Assembly (NCBI RefSeq): GCF_000934465.1
Contig: NZ_JXWY01000016.1
Location: 1-57,822 of the forward strand
Direction of reading: 5' to 3'
Source of the DNA: Staphylococcus microti
GTDB taxonomy: Bacteria; Bacillota; Bacilli; Staphylococcales; Staphylococcaceae
Length of the DNA: 57,822 nt
A program made the position numbers and the translations under genes. The notes beneath the pieces are model-generated. The model was not told the origin of the DNA. It was given only the letters and a program-made list of their open reading frames with translations, and made no database searches. Within the stretch, counting starts at the first letter, position 1; the number at the start of each line of letters is the position of its first letter. Of this stretch, positions 1 through 9,429 are shown in pieces.

Positions 1-482
1 GATATAGTCTAAATTTGTACGCTTTCAATCGTTCCATTAGATACACCACCTATCTATTTATGATTATTCGCTTGATTGGGGAAAACTTTGAACATAATGT
101 GTATAGGGTCTTTATCATAATGCCACGCAACTAAAGTGATTAGATATTTCATTATCAATTACTTGTCTACGCTATTTCGTTGCCAAAATAAGAGGATAGT
201 GAAGAAGGTATTATAAATGACTATTTGTATCTAATGCCATTGTAATATTAACGCTTATGTAGAATGAAAATAACACAAGTAAAACAAAAAGGCAATTCGC
301 CATGTATATCGATTTTCAAGTTACCAAAAGTAACCACTATACTGGACGGCATTCATCACCCACCTATAGAGGAGAGCGACTTCTGCCTAAACTAAGTTAA
401 AAATTATCCCCGTTTAGTTGTTTAGAATCAGCTAAAATAGTGTATGATAACTATAAAAGCATGAAAAACATAAAAGGGATGG
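1..482. other. Gene-free 5' region
   Basis: No convincing coding region is seen on either strand. The stretch is AT-rich and probably includes the 3' flank of a gene outside the window. Positions about 300-400 resemble a decayed insertion-sequence end on the minus strand (separate entry). A weak promoter for the next gene may lie at the right edge: TATGAT at 443-448, with a poor -35 near 421. Confidence 0.5.
300..400 (-). mobile_element. Possible decayed right end of an IS200/IS605-type element
   Basis: Read on the minus strand, this stretch shows a degenerate hairpin with a six-base loop (arms CTCTCC and GGTGGG, loop TCTATA). About 25 bases later comes a clean hairpin, GTTAC-N4-GTAAC. Hairpins of this kind are typical of the 3' ends of IS605/TnpB elements, where the guide-RNA scaffold lies. 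No tnpA or tnpB reading frame is present. The assignment rests on pattern resemblance only and may be wrong. Confidence 0.25.
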
Positions 483-491
483 ATGTTTTCA

Positions 492-1352
492 ATGACAAAA
501 AGTAAGCGCTTTGATGATATTACTATACAATTATATGACACGCAATACCGAGACGCATTAGCACATTTTGAGTTAAGTGAGCGCCAACGTATTTATTCAT
601 CGCTACCGTTAGAAGTGTTGGATGACGCATTAACGGATGAGAATCGTGTGGCGAATGTTGTATTGAATGACGAACAAGAAGTGATTGGCTTTTTCGTGTT
701 GCACAAACATTATCAGCATGAAGGCTATGATACGCCGAAAGAGGTTGTTTATGTGCGTTCGTTATCTGTCAATGAGCGTTTTCAAGGACATGGTTATGGA
801 ACGAAAATGATGATGATTTTACCGCAATATGTTCAAGATATTTTTCCAGACTTTAACCATTTGTATTTAGTCGTGGATGCAGAAAATGAAGCGGCGTGGA
901 ATGTGTATGAACGTGCGGGCTTTATGCATGCGGCAACAAAAGAAGAAGGTCCGATTGGCAAAGAGCGTTTGTACTATTTAGATTTAGATGCGAAGTACGT
1001 TTCGTCACTTAAACTGCAATACAATGACAATTCAAAAGCTGGCACAATTGATGTCGTTGATTTAATGTTGAATGGCACGAAAGTCGGTTTTATCGCACTT
1101 GAGCAATTTGCGCAACGTCTCATTATTCGTTCGGTGTATGTGTATGAAGCGTATCAAGCAACAGGCGTCGCACAAAATGCTTTGAGACAACTTGCGACGT
1201 ATGTACGCAAACAATTTGAAGGTGTGACGGCAATCGAAGTGACGCTTTTCGGACCGAATCATCAGTTGAAACCGCTGTTTGAAAAAAGCAATTTTGTTGA
1301 GACGTTAGTGACGGAAGATTATCGTACATTTGAAAAGTATGTCAACTACTAA
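492..1352 (+). CDS. GNAT-family N-acetyltransferase, tandem domains
   Basis: A 286-residue cytosolic protein with two GNAT-like halves. The N-terminal half, about residues 50-165, carries the acetyl-CoA loop after a beta strand (VRSLSVNERFQGHGYG), followed by a typical domain end (AWNVYERAGF). The C-terminal half, about 175-280, keeps the fold pattern (IRSVYVYEAYQATGVA) but its pyrophosphate loop is degenerate, so probably only the first half is catalytic. The substrate cannot be told. An ATG at 483 lies in frame, but the ribosome site AAAGGGATGG (473-482) would touch it; the ATG at 492 has proper spacing. A GNAT gene stands before rpoE in S. aureus as well, so this is a conserved neighbour rather than an acquired gene. 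Confidence 0.8.
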   Translation: MTKSKRFDDITIQLYDTQYRDALAHFELSERQRIYSSLPLEVLDDALTDENRVANVVLNDEQEVIGFFVLHKHYQHEGYDTPKEVVYVRSLSVNERFQGHGYGTKMMMILPQYVQDIFPDFNHLYLVVDAENEAAWNVYERAGFMHAATKEEGPIGKERLYYLDLDAKYVSSLKLQYNDNSKAGTIDVVDLMLNGTKVGFIALEQFAQRLIIRSVYVYEAYQATGVAQNALRQLATYVRKQFEGVTAIEVTLFGPNHQLKPLFEKSNFVETLVTEDYRTFEKYVNY

Positions 1353-1385
1353 ACAAAAGAAAAATAAAAAGTACTTTGTAAAACA

Positions 1386-1414
1386 TTGCGAAAAGCGTGA
1401 CAGTCATTTATAAT
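1386..1414 (+). promoter_or_regulatory. rpoE promoter (SigA type)
   Basis: TTGCGA at 1386-1391 and TATAAT at 1409-1414 are separated by exactly 17 bases. Transcription would start near 1421, giving a leader of about 100 bases for rpoE. Confidence 0.7.
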
Positions 1415-1518
1415 CTATTTTTGTTATAGTTATAAACGTGACACATTATGAGAATGCTGTGTTACTTACACAATATCTGGATAGAATAAATGCGAATCTT
1501 TGAAAGGAAGATATGCTG

Positions 1519-2058
1519 ATGAAATTACAAGATTACACACAAGAAATGATGGATGAAAAATCATTTATCGACATGGCTTATACATTGCTTAGCGAACAAA
1601 ACGAAACAATGAACTTGTACGACATTATCGATTCATTTAAACGCATCGGTCATTACGAAGATGCAGAAATTGAAAATCGTGTCGTTCAATTTTACACAGA
1701 TTTAAATACAGATGGTCGCTTTTTAAGTGTCGGTGACAACGTATGGGGTCTCCGTGACTGGTATTCAGTAGACGATATTGAAGAAAAGATTGCACCAACA
1801 ATTCAAAAATTTGATATTTTAGATGAAGATGACGAAGAAGATCAAAACTTAACGTTACTTGGCGAAGATGATTCAGAAGGCGATGTGAATATTCCAAATC
1901 GCACGGATGACCAAGAAGAGTTAGATGATCCTGAAGATGAACGTGTTGAAGATGAGATTGAAGAGTCGGATCTCGTTGTAGAAGAAGATGAAGCAGACAT
2001 CGACGAAACATACGAAGATGACGATGAACTAGAAGACGATGAATTAGAAGAAGCGTAG
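1519..2058 (+). CDS. rpoE: DNA-directed RNA polymerase subunit delta
   Basis: Delta is the Firmicutes-specific accessory subunit of RNA polymerase. It speeds recycling, displaces RNA from the enzyme and makes transcription more sensitive to the level of the initiating NTP. The 179-residue product has the globular HARE-HTH domain at residues 1-95 ([54 protein letters not shown]). It ends in a very acidic disordered tail of about 75 residues, almost all D and E. The start is the second ATG: AAGGAAGA (1504-1511) sits about 8 bases before 1519, whereas the ATG at 1513 is too close, and the S. aureus protein also begins MK. It precedes pyrG, as in Bacillus and other staphylococci. Confidence 0.97.
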   Translation: MKLQDYTQEMMDEKSFIDMAYTLLSEQNETMNLYDIIDSFKRIGHYEDAEIENRVVQFYTDLNTDGRFLSVGDNVWGLRDWYSVDDIEEKIAPTIQKFDILDEDDEEDQNLTLLGEDDSEGDVNIPNRTDDQEELDDPEDERVEDEIEESDLVVEEDEADIDETYEDDDELEDDELEEA

Positions 2059-2111
2059 GACAGCGGTTCTATGCCACGACAAAAAAATTAATAATTCGTT
2101 TCGGAAGTTTA

Positions 2112-2139
2112 TTGACTTTTCATGTCAAAGTGATAAAAT
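2112..2139 (+). promoter_or_regulatory. pyrG promoter with GGGC start
   Basis: TTGACT (2112-2117), 16 bases, then an extended -10 (TGA plus TAAAAT, 2131-2139). Seven bases downstream lies GGGCTCC from 2147, the same initial transcribed sequence on which Bacillus pyrG regulation depends. Confidence 0.8.
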
Positions 2140-2146
2140 TTTATTC

Positions 2147-2292
2147 GGGCTCCTTTAATTAGGACGATTGAATAAACCGATACGTCAGAAGTTGAACGTA
2201 ATTCACTTCTACTATTGATAGAGCTGTGTGATAGCACAGTAGACGTAACGTTCCCCCTTGCAAATAACCATTGTGAGAGGGAACTTTTTTTA
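2147..2292 (+). promoter_or_regulatory. CTP-responsive pyrG leader with attenuator
   Basis: The leader starts GGGCUCC and ends in an intrinsic terminator: GTTCCCCCTT (2250-2259) pairs with GAGAGGGAAC (2275-2284), followed by T7 (2285-2291). A second hairpin, CTGTG-N6-CACAG (2224-2239), precedes it. In B. subtilis pyrG, low CTP stalls polymerase at the first C and extra G residues are added by slippage. The resulting poly-G pairs with the C/U-rich left arm of the terminator and lets transcription continue. All the needed parts are visible here: the GGGC start, the CCCCC arm and the terminator. The mechanism is inferred by homology. Confidence 0.85.
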
Positions 2293-2329
2293 TTTTAAGC
2301 GTGGTTGAGTCAACCCATTACTTTGGTAG

Positions 2330-3979
<1,650 letters not shown>

Positions 3980-3987
3980 TCGTTATC

Positions 3988-4030
3988 ATACTGGAAACAA
4001 TGTTTATATAGCAGTGTTTCCAGTATTTTT
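3988..4030 (+). terminator. Intrinsic terminator after pyrG
   Basis: A perfect 12-bp stem, ATACTGGAAACA (3988-3999) with TGTTTCCAGTAT (4015-4026), is followed by a T-rich tail. Confidence 0.9.
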
Positions 4031-4060
4031 GTATAAAAAAGTAATTTTTAAACGATAAAA

Positions 4061-4075
4061 GTGTAATCGTTTGCA
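4061..4075 (+). promoter_or_regulatory. Possible cre (CcpA) site upstream of glpT
   Basis: TGTAATCGTTTGCA (4062-4075) matches the core of the catabolite responsive element consensus (WTGNAANCGNWNNCW) at every position but the first. It lies about 20 bases upstream of the glpT -35 box. Carbon catabolite control would suit a glycerol-3-phosphate transporter gene, but the site is predicted by eye. Confidence 0.5.
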
Positions 4076-4093
4076 AAAATAGCGTGATTGATA

Positions 4094-4122
4094 TTGACAA
4101 ACAATTTATCAGTCTTTAAAAT
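4094..4122 (+). promoter_or_regulatory. glpT promoter (SigA type)
   Basis: A perfect TTGACA (4094-4099) and TAAAAT (4117-4122) are 17 bases apart. The start point would be near 4129, about 45 bases before the glpT start codon. Confidence 0.75.
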
Positions 4123-4174
4123 CTATATGACTTATTTTTTATAATATAACATCATGATTGGAGGCTTTTTGTAC

Positions 4175-5533
4175 ATGTTCAACTTTTTGAAACCACCAAA
4201 ACCTGCACAACCAGTAGCAGACCAACATGTTGATGAAACGTATAAAAAATTACGTTTTCAAGTGTTTATGGGGATTTTTATTGGTTATGCAGGTTATTAT
4301 TTATTGCGTAAAAACTTCTCAATCGCTATGCCGTACTTAACGGAGCAAGGTTTTTCGACAACTGGTTTAGGTTTTGCGTTATCAGCAATTTCCATTGCTT
4401 ACGGTATTAGTAAGTTTGTTATGGGAACGGTAAGTGACCGAAGTAACGCACGTATTTTCTTAGTATTAGGTTTAATTTTGACAGCGATTGTCAATTTATT
4501 AATGGGATTTGTTCCAGCATTTACATCAGGCATCACAATTATGTTTATCATGCTATTTTTGAACGGCTGGTTCCAAGGTATGGGTTGGCCGCCTTCAGGT
4601 CGTGTTCTCGTACACTGGTTTAGCGTGAGTGAGCGTGGTAGTAAGACCGCAATTTGGAACGTTGCACATAACGTTGGTGGCGGTTTGATGGCACCATTTG
4701 CTATTTTCGGTGTCTATTTAATGTCTGTCTTAGGGTTTGACTATATGAAAGGTTACGAAGGGATTTTTATTTTCCCAGCAGTTGTAGCGATTGTCGTAGC
4801 TATTATTTCATACTTCCTCATTCGTGATACGCCGCAATCAGTTGGTTTACCACCGATTGAAGTTTATCGCAATGACTACCCAACGAAAGACAAAACAACA
4901 TTTGAAACAGAATTAACAACAAAAGAAATTTTATTCAAATACGTATTAAACAATAAATGGGTTTGGATTATTGCCATTGCAAATATCTTTGTATACTTCG
5001 TTCGTTACGGTGTACTTGACTGGGCACCACTTTACTTAAGTGACGTCAAACATTTTGATGTAAAAGGCTCAAGCTGGGCGTACTTCCTATACGAATGGGC
5101 TGGTATTCCAGGTACATTGCTATGTGGTTGGTTATCAGACAAAGTATTCAAAGGGCGTCGTGGACCAGCAGGCTTTATCTTTATGATCGGTGTAACGATT
5201 GCCGTTGCGGTTTATTGGTTAAACCCAGCAGGACATCCACTTGTAGATAACCTGGCATTAGTAACAATCGGTTTCTTAATTTATGGTCCGGTTATGTTAA
5301 TCGGTTTACAAGCGTTAGACTATGTACCGAAAAAAGCAGCCGGTACAGCCGCTGGATTAACTGGATTATTCGGTTATTTAGGTGGTGCTGTGATGGCAAA
5401 CATCATCATGGGTATCGTTGTAGATAACATGGGATGGGATGCAGGCTTTATCTTATTATTAGTTGTAAGTATCCTTGCAACAATCAGCTTTATCTTTACA
5501 TGGAATAAACGTGGACAAGAAGTTGTACATTAA
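4175..5533 (+). CDS. glpT: Glycerol-3-phosphate:phosphate antiporter
   Basis: A major facilitator transporter of the organophosphate antiporter family, exchanging external sn-glycerol-3-phosphate for internal phosphate across the membrane. The 452-residue protein tracks E. coli GlpT closely: [25 protein letters not shown] near residue 30, [13 protein letters not shown] near 140, [19 protein letters not shown] near 275, [25 protein letters not shown], and [19 protein letters not shown] near 390. About 12 membrane helices can be traced. GlpT is also the usual entry route for fosfomycin. The start at 4175 follows TTGGAGG (4158-4164); the ATG at 4154 lies upstream of that site. S. aureus keeps glpT elsewhere, so its place between pyrG and ywjG is a rearrangement. 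UhpT is the nearest alternative but fits less well. Confidence 0.9.
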   Translation: MFNFLKPPKPAQPVADQHVDETYKKLRFQVFMGIFIGYAGYYLLRKNFSIAMPYLTEQGFSTTGLGFALSAISIAYGISKFVMGTVSDRSNARIFLVLGLILTAIVNLLMGFVPAFTSGITIMFIMLFLNGWFQGMGWPPSGRVLVHWFSVSERGSKTAIWNVAHNVGGGLMAPFAIFGVYLMSVLGFDYMKGYEGIFIFPAVVAIVVAIISYFLIRDTPQSVGLPPIEVYRNDYPTKDKTTFETELTTKEILFKYVLNNKWVWIIAIANIFVYFVRYGVLDWAPLYLSDVKHFDVKGSSWAYFLYEWAGIPGTLLCGWLSDKVFKGRRGPAGFIFMIGVTIAVAVYWLNPAGHPLVDNLALVTIGFLIYGPVMLIGLQALDYVPKKAAGTAAGLTGLFGYLGGAVMANIIMGIVVDNMGWDAGFILLLVVSILATISFIFTWNKRGQEVVH

Positions 5534-5575
5534 TTCAATATCGTGTAAGCGTAGCGCGTAAAAATTAACGCATTA

Positions 5576-5625
5576 AAAAAAGTAACGTATCGTGTGTAAA
5601 AAATACATGGATACGTTACTTTTTT
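5576..5625. terminator. Bidirectional terminator between glpT and ywjG
   Basis: A perfect 16-bp inverted repeat (5576-5591 with 5610-5625, core GTAACGTATC) begins with A6 and ends with T6. It can therefore stop both the rightward glpT transcript and the leftward ywjG transcript. Confidence 0.92.
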
Positions 5626-5628
5626 GTT

Positions 5629-6150
5629 TTAGAGGTCTAAGTCTCGAATCATTTCAATCATTTGCGTGTAGATTTCATAATAAATGTAGTTCAATGAAAT
5701 CATATGGGGAACGACGACTTTATCGTAATCTTCGGTAAAGACGAGTGGACGCGGTGTACATAGATCAATAAAGTGTACGAGATGATCGGGGATGTCAATA
5801 TCCGTTGGCTTATTTGTAATGACAACGACGTCTAAACCGTCTGCAATCAGTTGTGAGACATCTTCCGCCATCTCTTTCGTATAATGTGCACCGAATAATA
5901 AGATGCGGTCAGTAGAATCTAATGCATCAAATGACGATAATGACGCAAGTGCACGACTCGATTTAAACTTTTCTTCACTATGTAGTATATAATCTTCAAA
6001 AGCCTTAACATCGCCATAACCTTTTACGTAAATATGGCCTTCACCACCAATCGCTTGAATCAAACTTTGTGCAGCCATTTGTATATCAAGAGATTGTGCA
6101 TCTAAGCGATTAAAGACACCCGTTAATTGAGTAGTTAGCATTTTTGACAC
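5629..6150 (-). CDS. ywjG: DUF2529 family protein, YwjG-like
   Basis: A 173-residue soluble protein of the DUF2529/YwjG family, which has a sugar-isomerase (SIS)-like alpha/beta fold but no established function. Visible parts are an N-terminal helix (MLTTQLTGVFNRL), GGEGHIYVKGYGDVKAF as a likely phosphosugar-binding loop, DRILLFGAHYTKEM and GLDVVVITN as Rossmann-type strands. The start is GTG at 6150, set by GAGGAG (6166-6161) ten bases upstream. In Bacillus the family gene stands between pyrG and fbaA on the same strand. Here it is reversed relative to its neighbours, convergent with glpT and divergent from fbaA. Confidence 0.85.
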   Translation of the reverse strand: MSKMLTTQLTGVFNRLDAQSLDIQMAAQSLIQAIGGEGHIYVKGYGDVKAFEDYILHSEEKFKSSRALASLSSFDALDSTDRILLFGAHYTKEMAEDVSQLIADGLDVVVITNKPTDIDIPDHLVHFIDLCTPRPLVFTEDYDKVVVPHMISLNYIYYEIYTQMIEMIRDLDL

Positions 6151-6327
6151 GAAGATTCATCTCCTCAAAATAAATCATTTATGGTTAAAGATATGCGTTT
6201 ATTCTATAGAAATTATGAATAATTAGCAATGACAAAAAAATGGCTACGCTTACATTTTTAAAATGAGATTTTTTTCACAAAAACGCCTATTTTCAAGTTG
6301 ATTTCGTATGCATTCACGCCTAGATTT

Positions 6328-6336
6328 TGCTATACT
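6328..6336 (+). promoter_or_regulatory. Extended -10 element of fbaA
   Basis: TGC followed by TATACT (6328-6336) forms an extended -10 about 45 bases before the fbaA start. No good -35 hexamer is seen at the right distance, which extended -10 promoters tolerate. Confidence 0.55.
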
Positions 6337-6380
6337 GTATTTATAAAAATTAGTGCAAAAGCACTCAAGGAGGAACTTAC

Positions 6381-7253
6381 ATGCCTTTAGTTTCAATGAA
6401 AGAAATGTTAATCGACGCGAAAGAAAATGGCTATGCAGTAGGTCAATACAACTTAAACAACTTAGAATTCACGCAAGCTATTTTACAAGCATCACAAGAA
6501 GAAAATGCACCAGTTATTTTAGGTGTTTCTGAAGGTGCTGGTCGTTACATGGGTGGTTTCTACACAGTTGTTAAAATGGTAGAAGGTTTAATGCACGATT
6601 ACAATATTACAGTACCAGTGGCAATTCACTTAGACCACGGTTCAAGCTTCGAAAAATGTAAAGAAGCAATCGATGCAGGTTTCACATCTGTTATGATCGA
6701 CGCTTCACATGAACCATACGAAGATAACGTTAAAATTACTAAAAAAGTAGTTGAATACGCACATGAGCGCGGTGTTTCAGTAGAAGCAGAATTAGGTACT
6801 GTTGGCGGTCAAGAAGACGACGTAGTTGCTGACGGTGTAATCTATGCAGATCCAATCGAATGTCAAAACTTAGTTAAAGAAACTGGTATTGATACATTAG
6901 CACCAGCGTTAGGTTCTGTACACGGACCTTACAAAGGTGAACCAAACTTAGGTTTCAAAGAAATGGAAGAAATTGGTTTATCAACTGGTTTACCATTAGT
7001 ATTACACGGTGGTACTGGTATCCCAACACATGATATTAAAAAATCAATCTCATTAGGTACAGCTAAAATTAACGTAAACACTGAAAACCAAATCGCTTCA
7101 GCGAAACGCGTTCGCGAAGTATTAGCTGCAGACACAGAAGTATACGATCCACGTAAATACTTAGGACCTGCACGCGAAGCAATTAAAGAAACAGTTGTTG
7201 GTAAAATCCGCGAGTTTGGTACTTCAAACAAAGCAGACAACTTCAAAGCTTAA
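6381..7253 (+). CDS. fbaA: Fructose-bisphosphate aldolase, class II
   Basis: Zinc-dependent aldolase that splits fructose-1,6-bisphosphate into DHAP and glyceraldehyde-3-phosphate, and runs in reverse in gluconeogenesis. The 290-residue protein shows the class II signature IHLDHGSS (catalytic Asp85, zinc ligand His86), [13 protein letters not shown] near 135-150, the metal His in [11 protein letters not shown] and in VLHGGTG, and the phosphate loop NVNTENQ. It is almost the same as S. aureus FbaA, with a slightly longer C-terminus. AAGGAGG (6368-6374) supports the start. Codon use is strongly biased (GGT, CCA, AAC), as expected for a highly expressed glycolytic gene. It is transcribed alone, with a terminator behind it. 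Confidence 0.98.
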   Translation: MPLVSMKEMLIDAKENGYAVGQYNLNNLEFTQAILQASQEENAPVILGVSEGAGRYMGGFYTVVKMVEGLMHDYNITVPVAIHLDHGSSFEKCKEAIDAGFTSVMIDASHEPYEDNVKITKKVVEYAHERGVSVEAELGTVGGQEDDVVADGVIYADPIECQNLVKETGIDTLAPALGSVHGPYKGEPNLGFKEMEEIGLSTGLPLVLHGGTGIPTHDIKKSISLGTAKINVNTENQIASAKRVREVLAADTEVYDPRKYLGPAREAIKETVVGKIREFGTSNKADNFKA

Positions 7254-7298
7254 TTGTTGATGTTAAAAAGTGTAAAATAAAGTTTAAAACATATAAAG

Positions 7299-7338
7299 GC
7301 TGGGAAACCTTATCTTTGGATATTGTTTCCCAGCTTTT
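7299..7338 (+). terminator. Intrinsic terminator after fbaA
   Basis: GCTGGGAAAC (7299-7308) pairs with GTTTCCCAGC (7325-7334), followed by TTTT. It lies 45 bases after the fbaA stop codon. The remaining stretch to 7627 holds no gene that I can see. Confidence 0.85.
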
Positions 7339-7582
7339 GTCGATTTGTGGCTTTTTGTATAAGCGCGTAACTTTGATGTTCAGAAGTAGCTAAATAATAT
7401 CCATCGTTTAGGATTGCGTAGTGAACAAATTAAACAGTGTTTTTATGCTTTATCGGGCTGTTTGAAATGAGAATGCTTTCCTTACAACACAAGCAAATTA
7501 ATAATTTAATGAATTAGATAATTTTGTTGTAAATAATACATTTTACAATTTGAAAGTTTTTACATTACAATGTGAATAAATA

Positions 7583-7591
7583 TGGTATTCT
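7583..7591 (+). promoter_or_regulatory. Possible extended -10 element of murZ
   Basis: TGG plus TATTCT (7583-7591) lies about 35 bases before the murZ start. No convincing -35 hexamer accompanies it (TTACAA at 7565-7570 would leave only 15 bases). Confidence 0.35.
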
Positions 7592-7627
7592 AGGGTTATA
7601 TAAGAGATGGAAAAGGAGTTCTGAAGC

Positions 7628-8890
7628 ATGGCACAAGAAGTAATTAAAATTAGAGGTGGCCAAAAGTTAAAGGGGAAGGTTGAAATCAGTGGTGCCAAAA
7701 ATAGTTCGGTTGCTATTATACCTGCTGCATTAATGGCTGAATCTCCTGTCACATTAGATGGCTTGCCAGAAATATCTGATGTAAAGACATTAGTTAGTTT
7801 ACTTGAGGACTTGAACATAAAAACAGATTTAGCAGATGGGACGTTGAATATTGATCCGACACATATTGAAAATGCACCGCTTCCGAACAACAAAGTAGAA
7901 TCGTTACGTGCGTCATACTATATGATGGGGGCAATGCTCGGGCGCTTTAACAAATGTGTCATCGGTTTACCAGGGGGCTGTCCATTAGGGCCACGACCGA
8001 TTGATCAACATATTAAAGGATTCAAAGCGTTAGGTGCGAAGATTGATGAGTCGAATCCAACATCTATGAAATTAGAAGCTGAGCGCTTAGTTGGGGCGAA
8101 TATTTATTTAGATATTGTCAGTGTTGGTGCGACGATCAATATTATGTTAGCTGCGACACGTGCAGAAGGGCAAACAATTATTGAAAATGCAGCGAAAGAA
8201 CCAGAAGTGGTTGATGTTGCGAACTTCTTAAATAGCATGGGCGCTAAAATTTCAGGTGCTGGTACGAGTACGATTAAAATTACAGGCGTTTCAACTTTAT
8301 CAGGCAGCAGACATAGCATTATTCCAGATCGTATTGAAGCTGGTACATACATGTGTATTGCGGCGGCAAGTGGCGAAGAAATGATGATTGATAACATTAT
8401 TCCGGAACATGTTGAGCCGTTAACTGTTAAGTTGAAAGAACTTGGTGTTAAAATTGAAACAGGCGATGATTATATGGTGGTCAAAGCTGCGGCACCATAC
8501 AAAAATGTAGATATTAAAACACTAGTGTATCCGGGATTTGCGACGGATTTACAACAACCGATTACACCATTACTATTCCTTGCAGACGGACCAAGCTTTG
8601 TCACTGAGACAATTTATCCTGAGCGTTTTAAACATGTTGCAGAATTACAAAATATGAATGCAGCTATTACTGCTGATCAAGGGACAGCAACGATTAAGCC
8701 GTCACAATTAGTAGGTGCAGAAGTATATGCGAGTGATTTGCGTGCAGGTGCATGTTTAATTATTGCAGGTTTAATTGCAGAAGGTGTCACAACGATTTAC
8801 AACGTACGCCATATTTACCGTGGCTATTCTAACATTGTGGAAACATTAAAAGGTTTAGGTGCTGATATTTGGACGGAACAGCAAGTCTAA
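7628..8890 (+). CDS. murZ: UDP-GlcNAc 1-carboxyvinyltransferase, MurZ paralog
   Basis: First committed step of peptidoglycan synthesis: transfers enolpyruvate from PEP to UDP-GlcNAc in the cytosol. The 420-residue protein follows S. aureus MurZ (MurA2) closely, including [21 protein letters not shown], the catalytic Cys118 in [16 protein letters not shown] (the cysteine that fosfomycin alkylates), [15 protein letters not shown] and [11 protein letters not shown]. The phrase ending ADIWTE and the position after fbaA mark it as MurZ, not MurA, which is the second copy at 28524. AAAGGAG (7612-7618) precedes the ATG. Low-GC Gram-positives usually carry both enzymes; the paralogs are partly redundant. 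Confidence 0.96.
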   Translation: MAQEVIKIRGGQKLKGKVEISGAKNSSVAIIPAALMAESPVTLDGLPEISDVKTLVSLLEDLNIKTDLADGTLNIDPTHIENAPLPNNKVESLRASYYMMGAMLGRFNKCVIGLPGGCPLGPRPIDQHIKGFKALGAKIDESNPTSMKLEAERLVGANIYLDIVSVGATINIMLAATRAEGQTIIENAAKEPEVVDVANFLNSMGAKISGAGTSTIKITGVSTLSGSRHSIIPDRIEAGTYMCIAAASGEEMMIDNIIPEHVEPLTVKLKELGVKIETGDDYMVVKAAAPYKNVDIKTLVYPGFATDLQQPITPLLFLADGPSFVTETIYPERFKHVAELQNMNAAITADQGTATIKPSQLVGAEVYASDLRAGACLIIAGLIAEGVTTIYNVRHIYRGYSNIVETLKGLGADIWTEQQV

Positions 8891-8936
8891 TCGTTTAGAT
8901 GGGTGCCACGACAGTTTATTAAGTGAGGCGATCATC

Positions 8937-9266
8937 ATGGAAGTATGTCCATATATTGAAGAAACATTTAAAATTTTAGGACGCAGTTGGAATGGGCTTA
9001 TTTTACATTATTTAGAAAAATGTCCGGATAAAAATGCCCATTTTTCAGATATGAAACGTGATTTACAGCCTATTACAAATCGTGCGTTATCTTTAAAGCT
9101 TTCTGAGTTAGCAGACGCACAGTTGCTCACGAAGGAAGTTATCTCAGAAAATCCACCTTCCGTTTGCTATCACTTAACGGAAAAAGGGAGTGCGTTAGCA
9201 GTAGCGCTCAAACCTTTAGAAGATTGGGCTCATACACATATGGAGCTGAAACGTGAAGCGAACTAA
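8937..9266 (+). CDS. HxlR-family winged-helix transcriptional regulator
   Basis: A 109-residue DNA-binding protein of the HxlR (DUF24) family. It has the typical opening CPYIEETFKILGRSWNGLILHYL, a winged helix with recognition part NRALSLKLSELADAQLL, and the wing YHLTEKGSAL. Cys4 sits where redox-sensing members such as YodB and HypR carry their reactive N-terminal cysteine; two more cysteines follow (about residues 30 and 80). Sensing of electrophiles or quinones is therefore possible but not shown. GTGAGG (8923-8928) favours the ATG at 8937 over in-frame codons inside murZ. The aldehyde dehydrogenase gene downstream is a likely target; the pairing is the same in S. aureus as I recall it. 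Confidence 0.88.
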   Translation: MEVCPYIEETFKILGRSWNGLILHYLEKCPDKNAHFSDMKRDLQPITNRALSLKLSELADAQLLTKEVISENPPSVCYHLTEKGSALAVALKPLEDWAHTHMELKREAN

Positions 9267-9294
9267 GAAGTTGCATAGAAAATAATTTATCATT

Positions 9295-9338
9295 TGAGAC
9301 ATTGAAATCTTGTAAAAAGGTTGCAATGTCTCATTTTT
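9295..9338 (+). terminator. Intrinsic terminator after the HxlR gene
   Basis: TGAGACATTG (9295-9304) and CAATGTCTCA (9324-9333) form a perfect 10-bp stem followed by T5. Confidence 0.9.
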
Positions 9339-9390
9339 GATTTTGGACATAGGCACGAGCAGTTGAAGTTTCATCGTAATTAAAAAAGGT

Positions 9391-9396
9391 TATAAT
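9391..9396 (+). promoter_or_regulatory. -10 box of the aldehyde dehydrogenase gene
   Basis: A perfect TATAAT lies 33 bases before the start codon. The -35 is weak (GTTTCA at 9368-9373, spacing 17), which suits a promoter needing activation or tightly repressed by the neighbouring HxlR protein. Confidence 0.5.
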
Positions 9397-9429
9397 AAAA
9401 CTATGATTTATAAAAAGGGGTGTCTATTT

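Noticed and set aside
1637-2011. Long minus-strand open frame inside rpoE
   Set aside because: An effect of the GAA/GAT repeats of the acidic tail; rpoE on the plus strand is certain.
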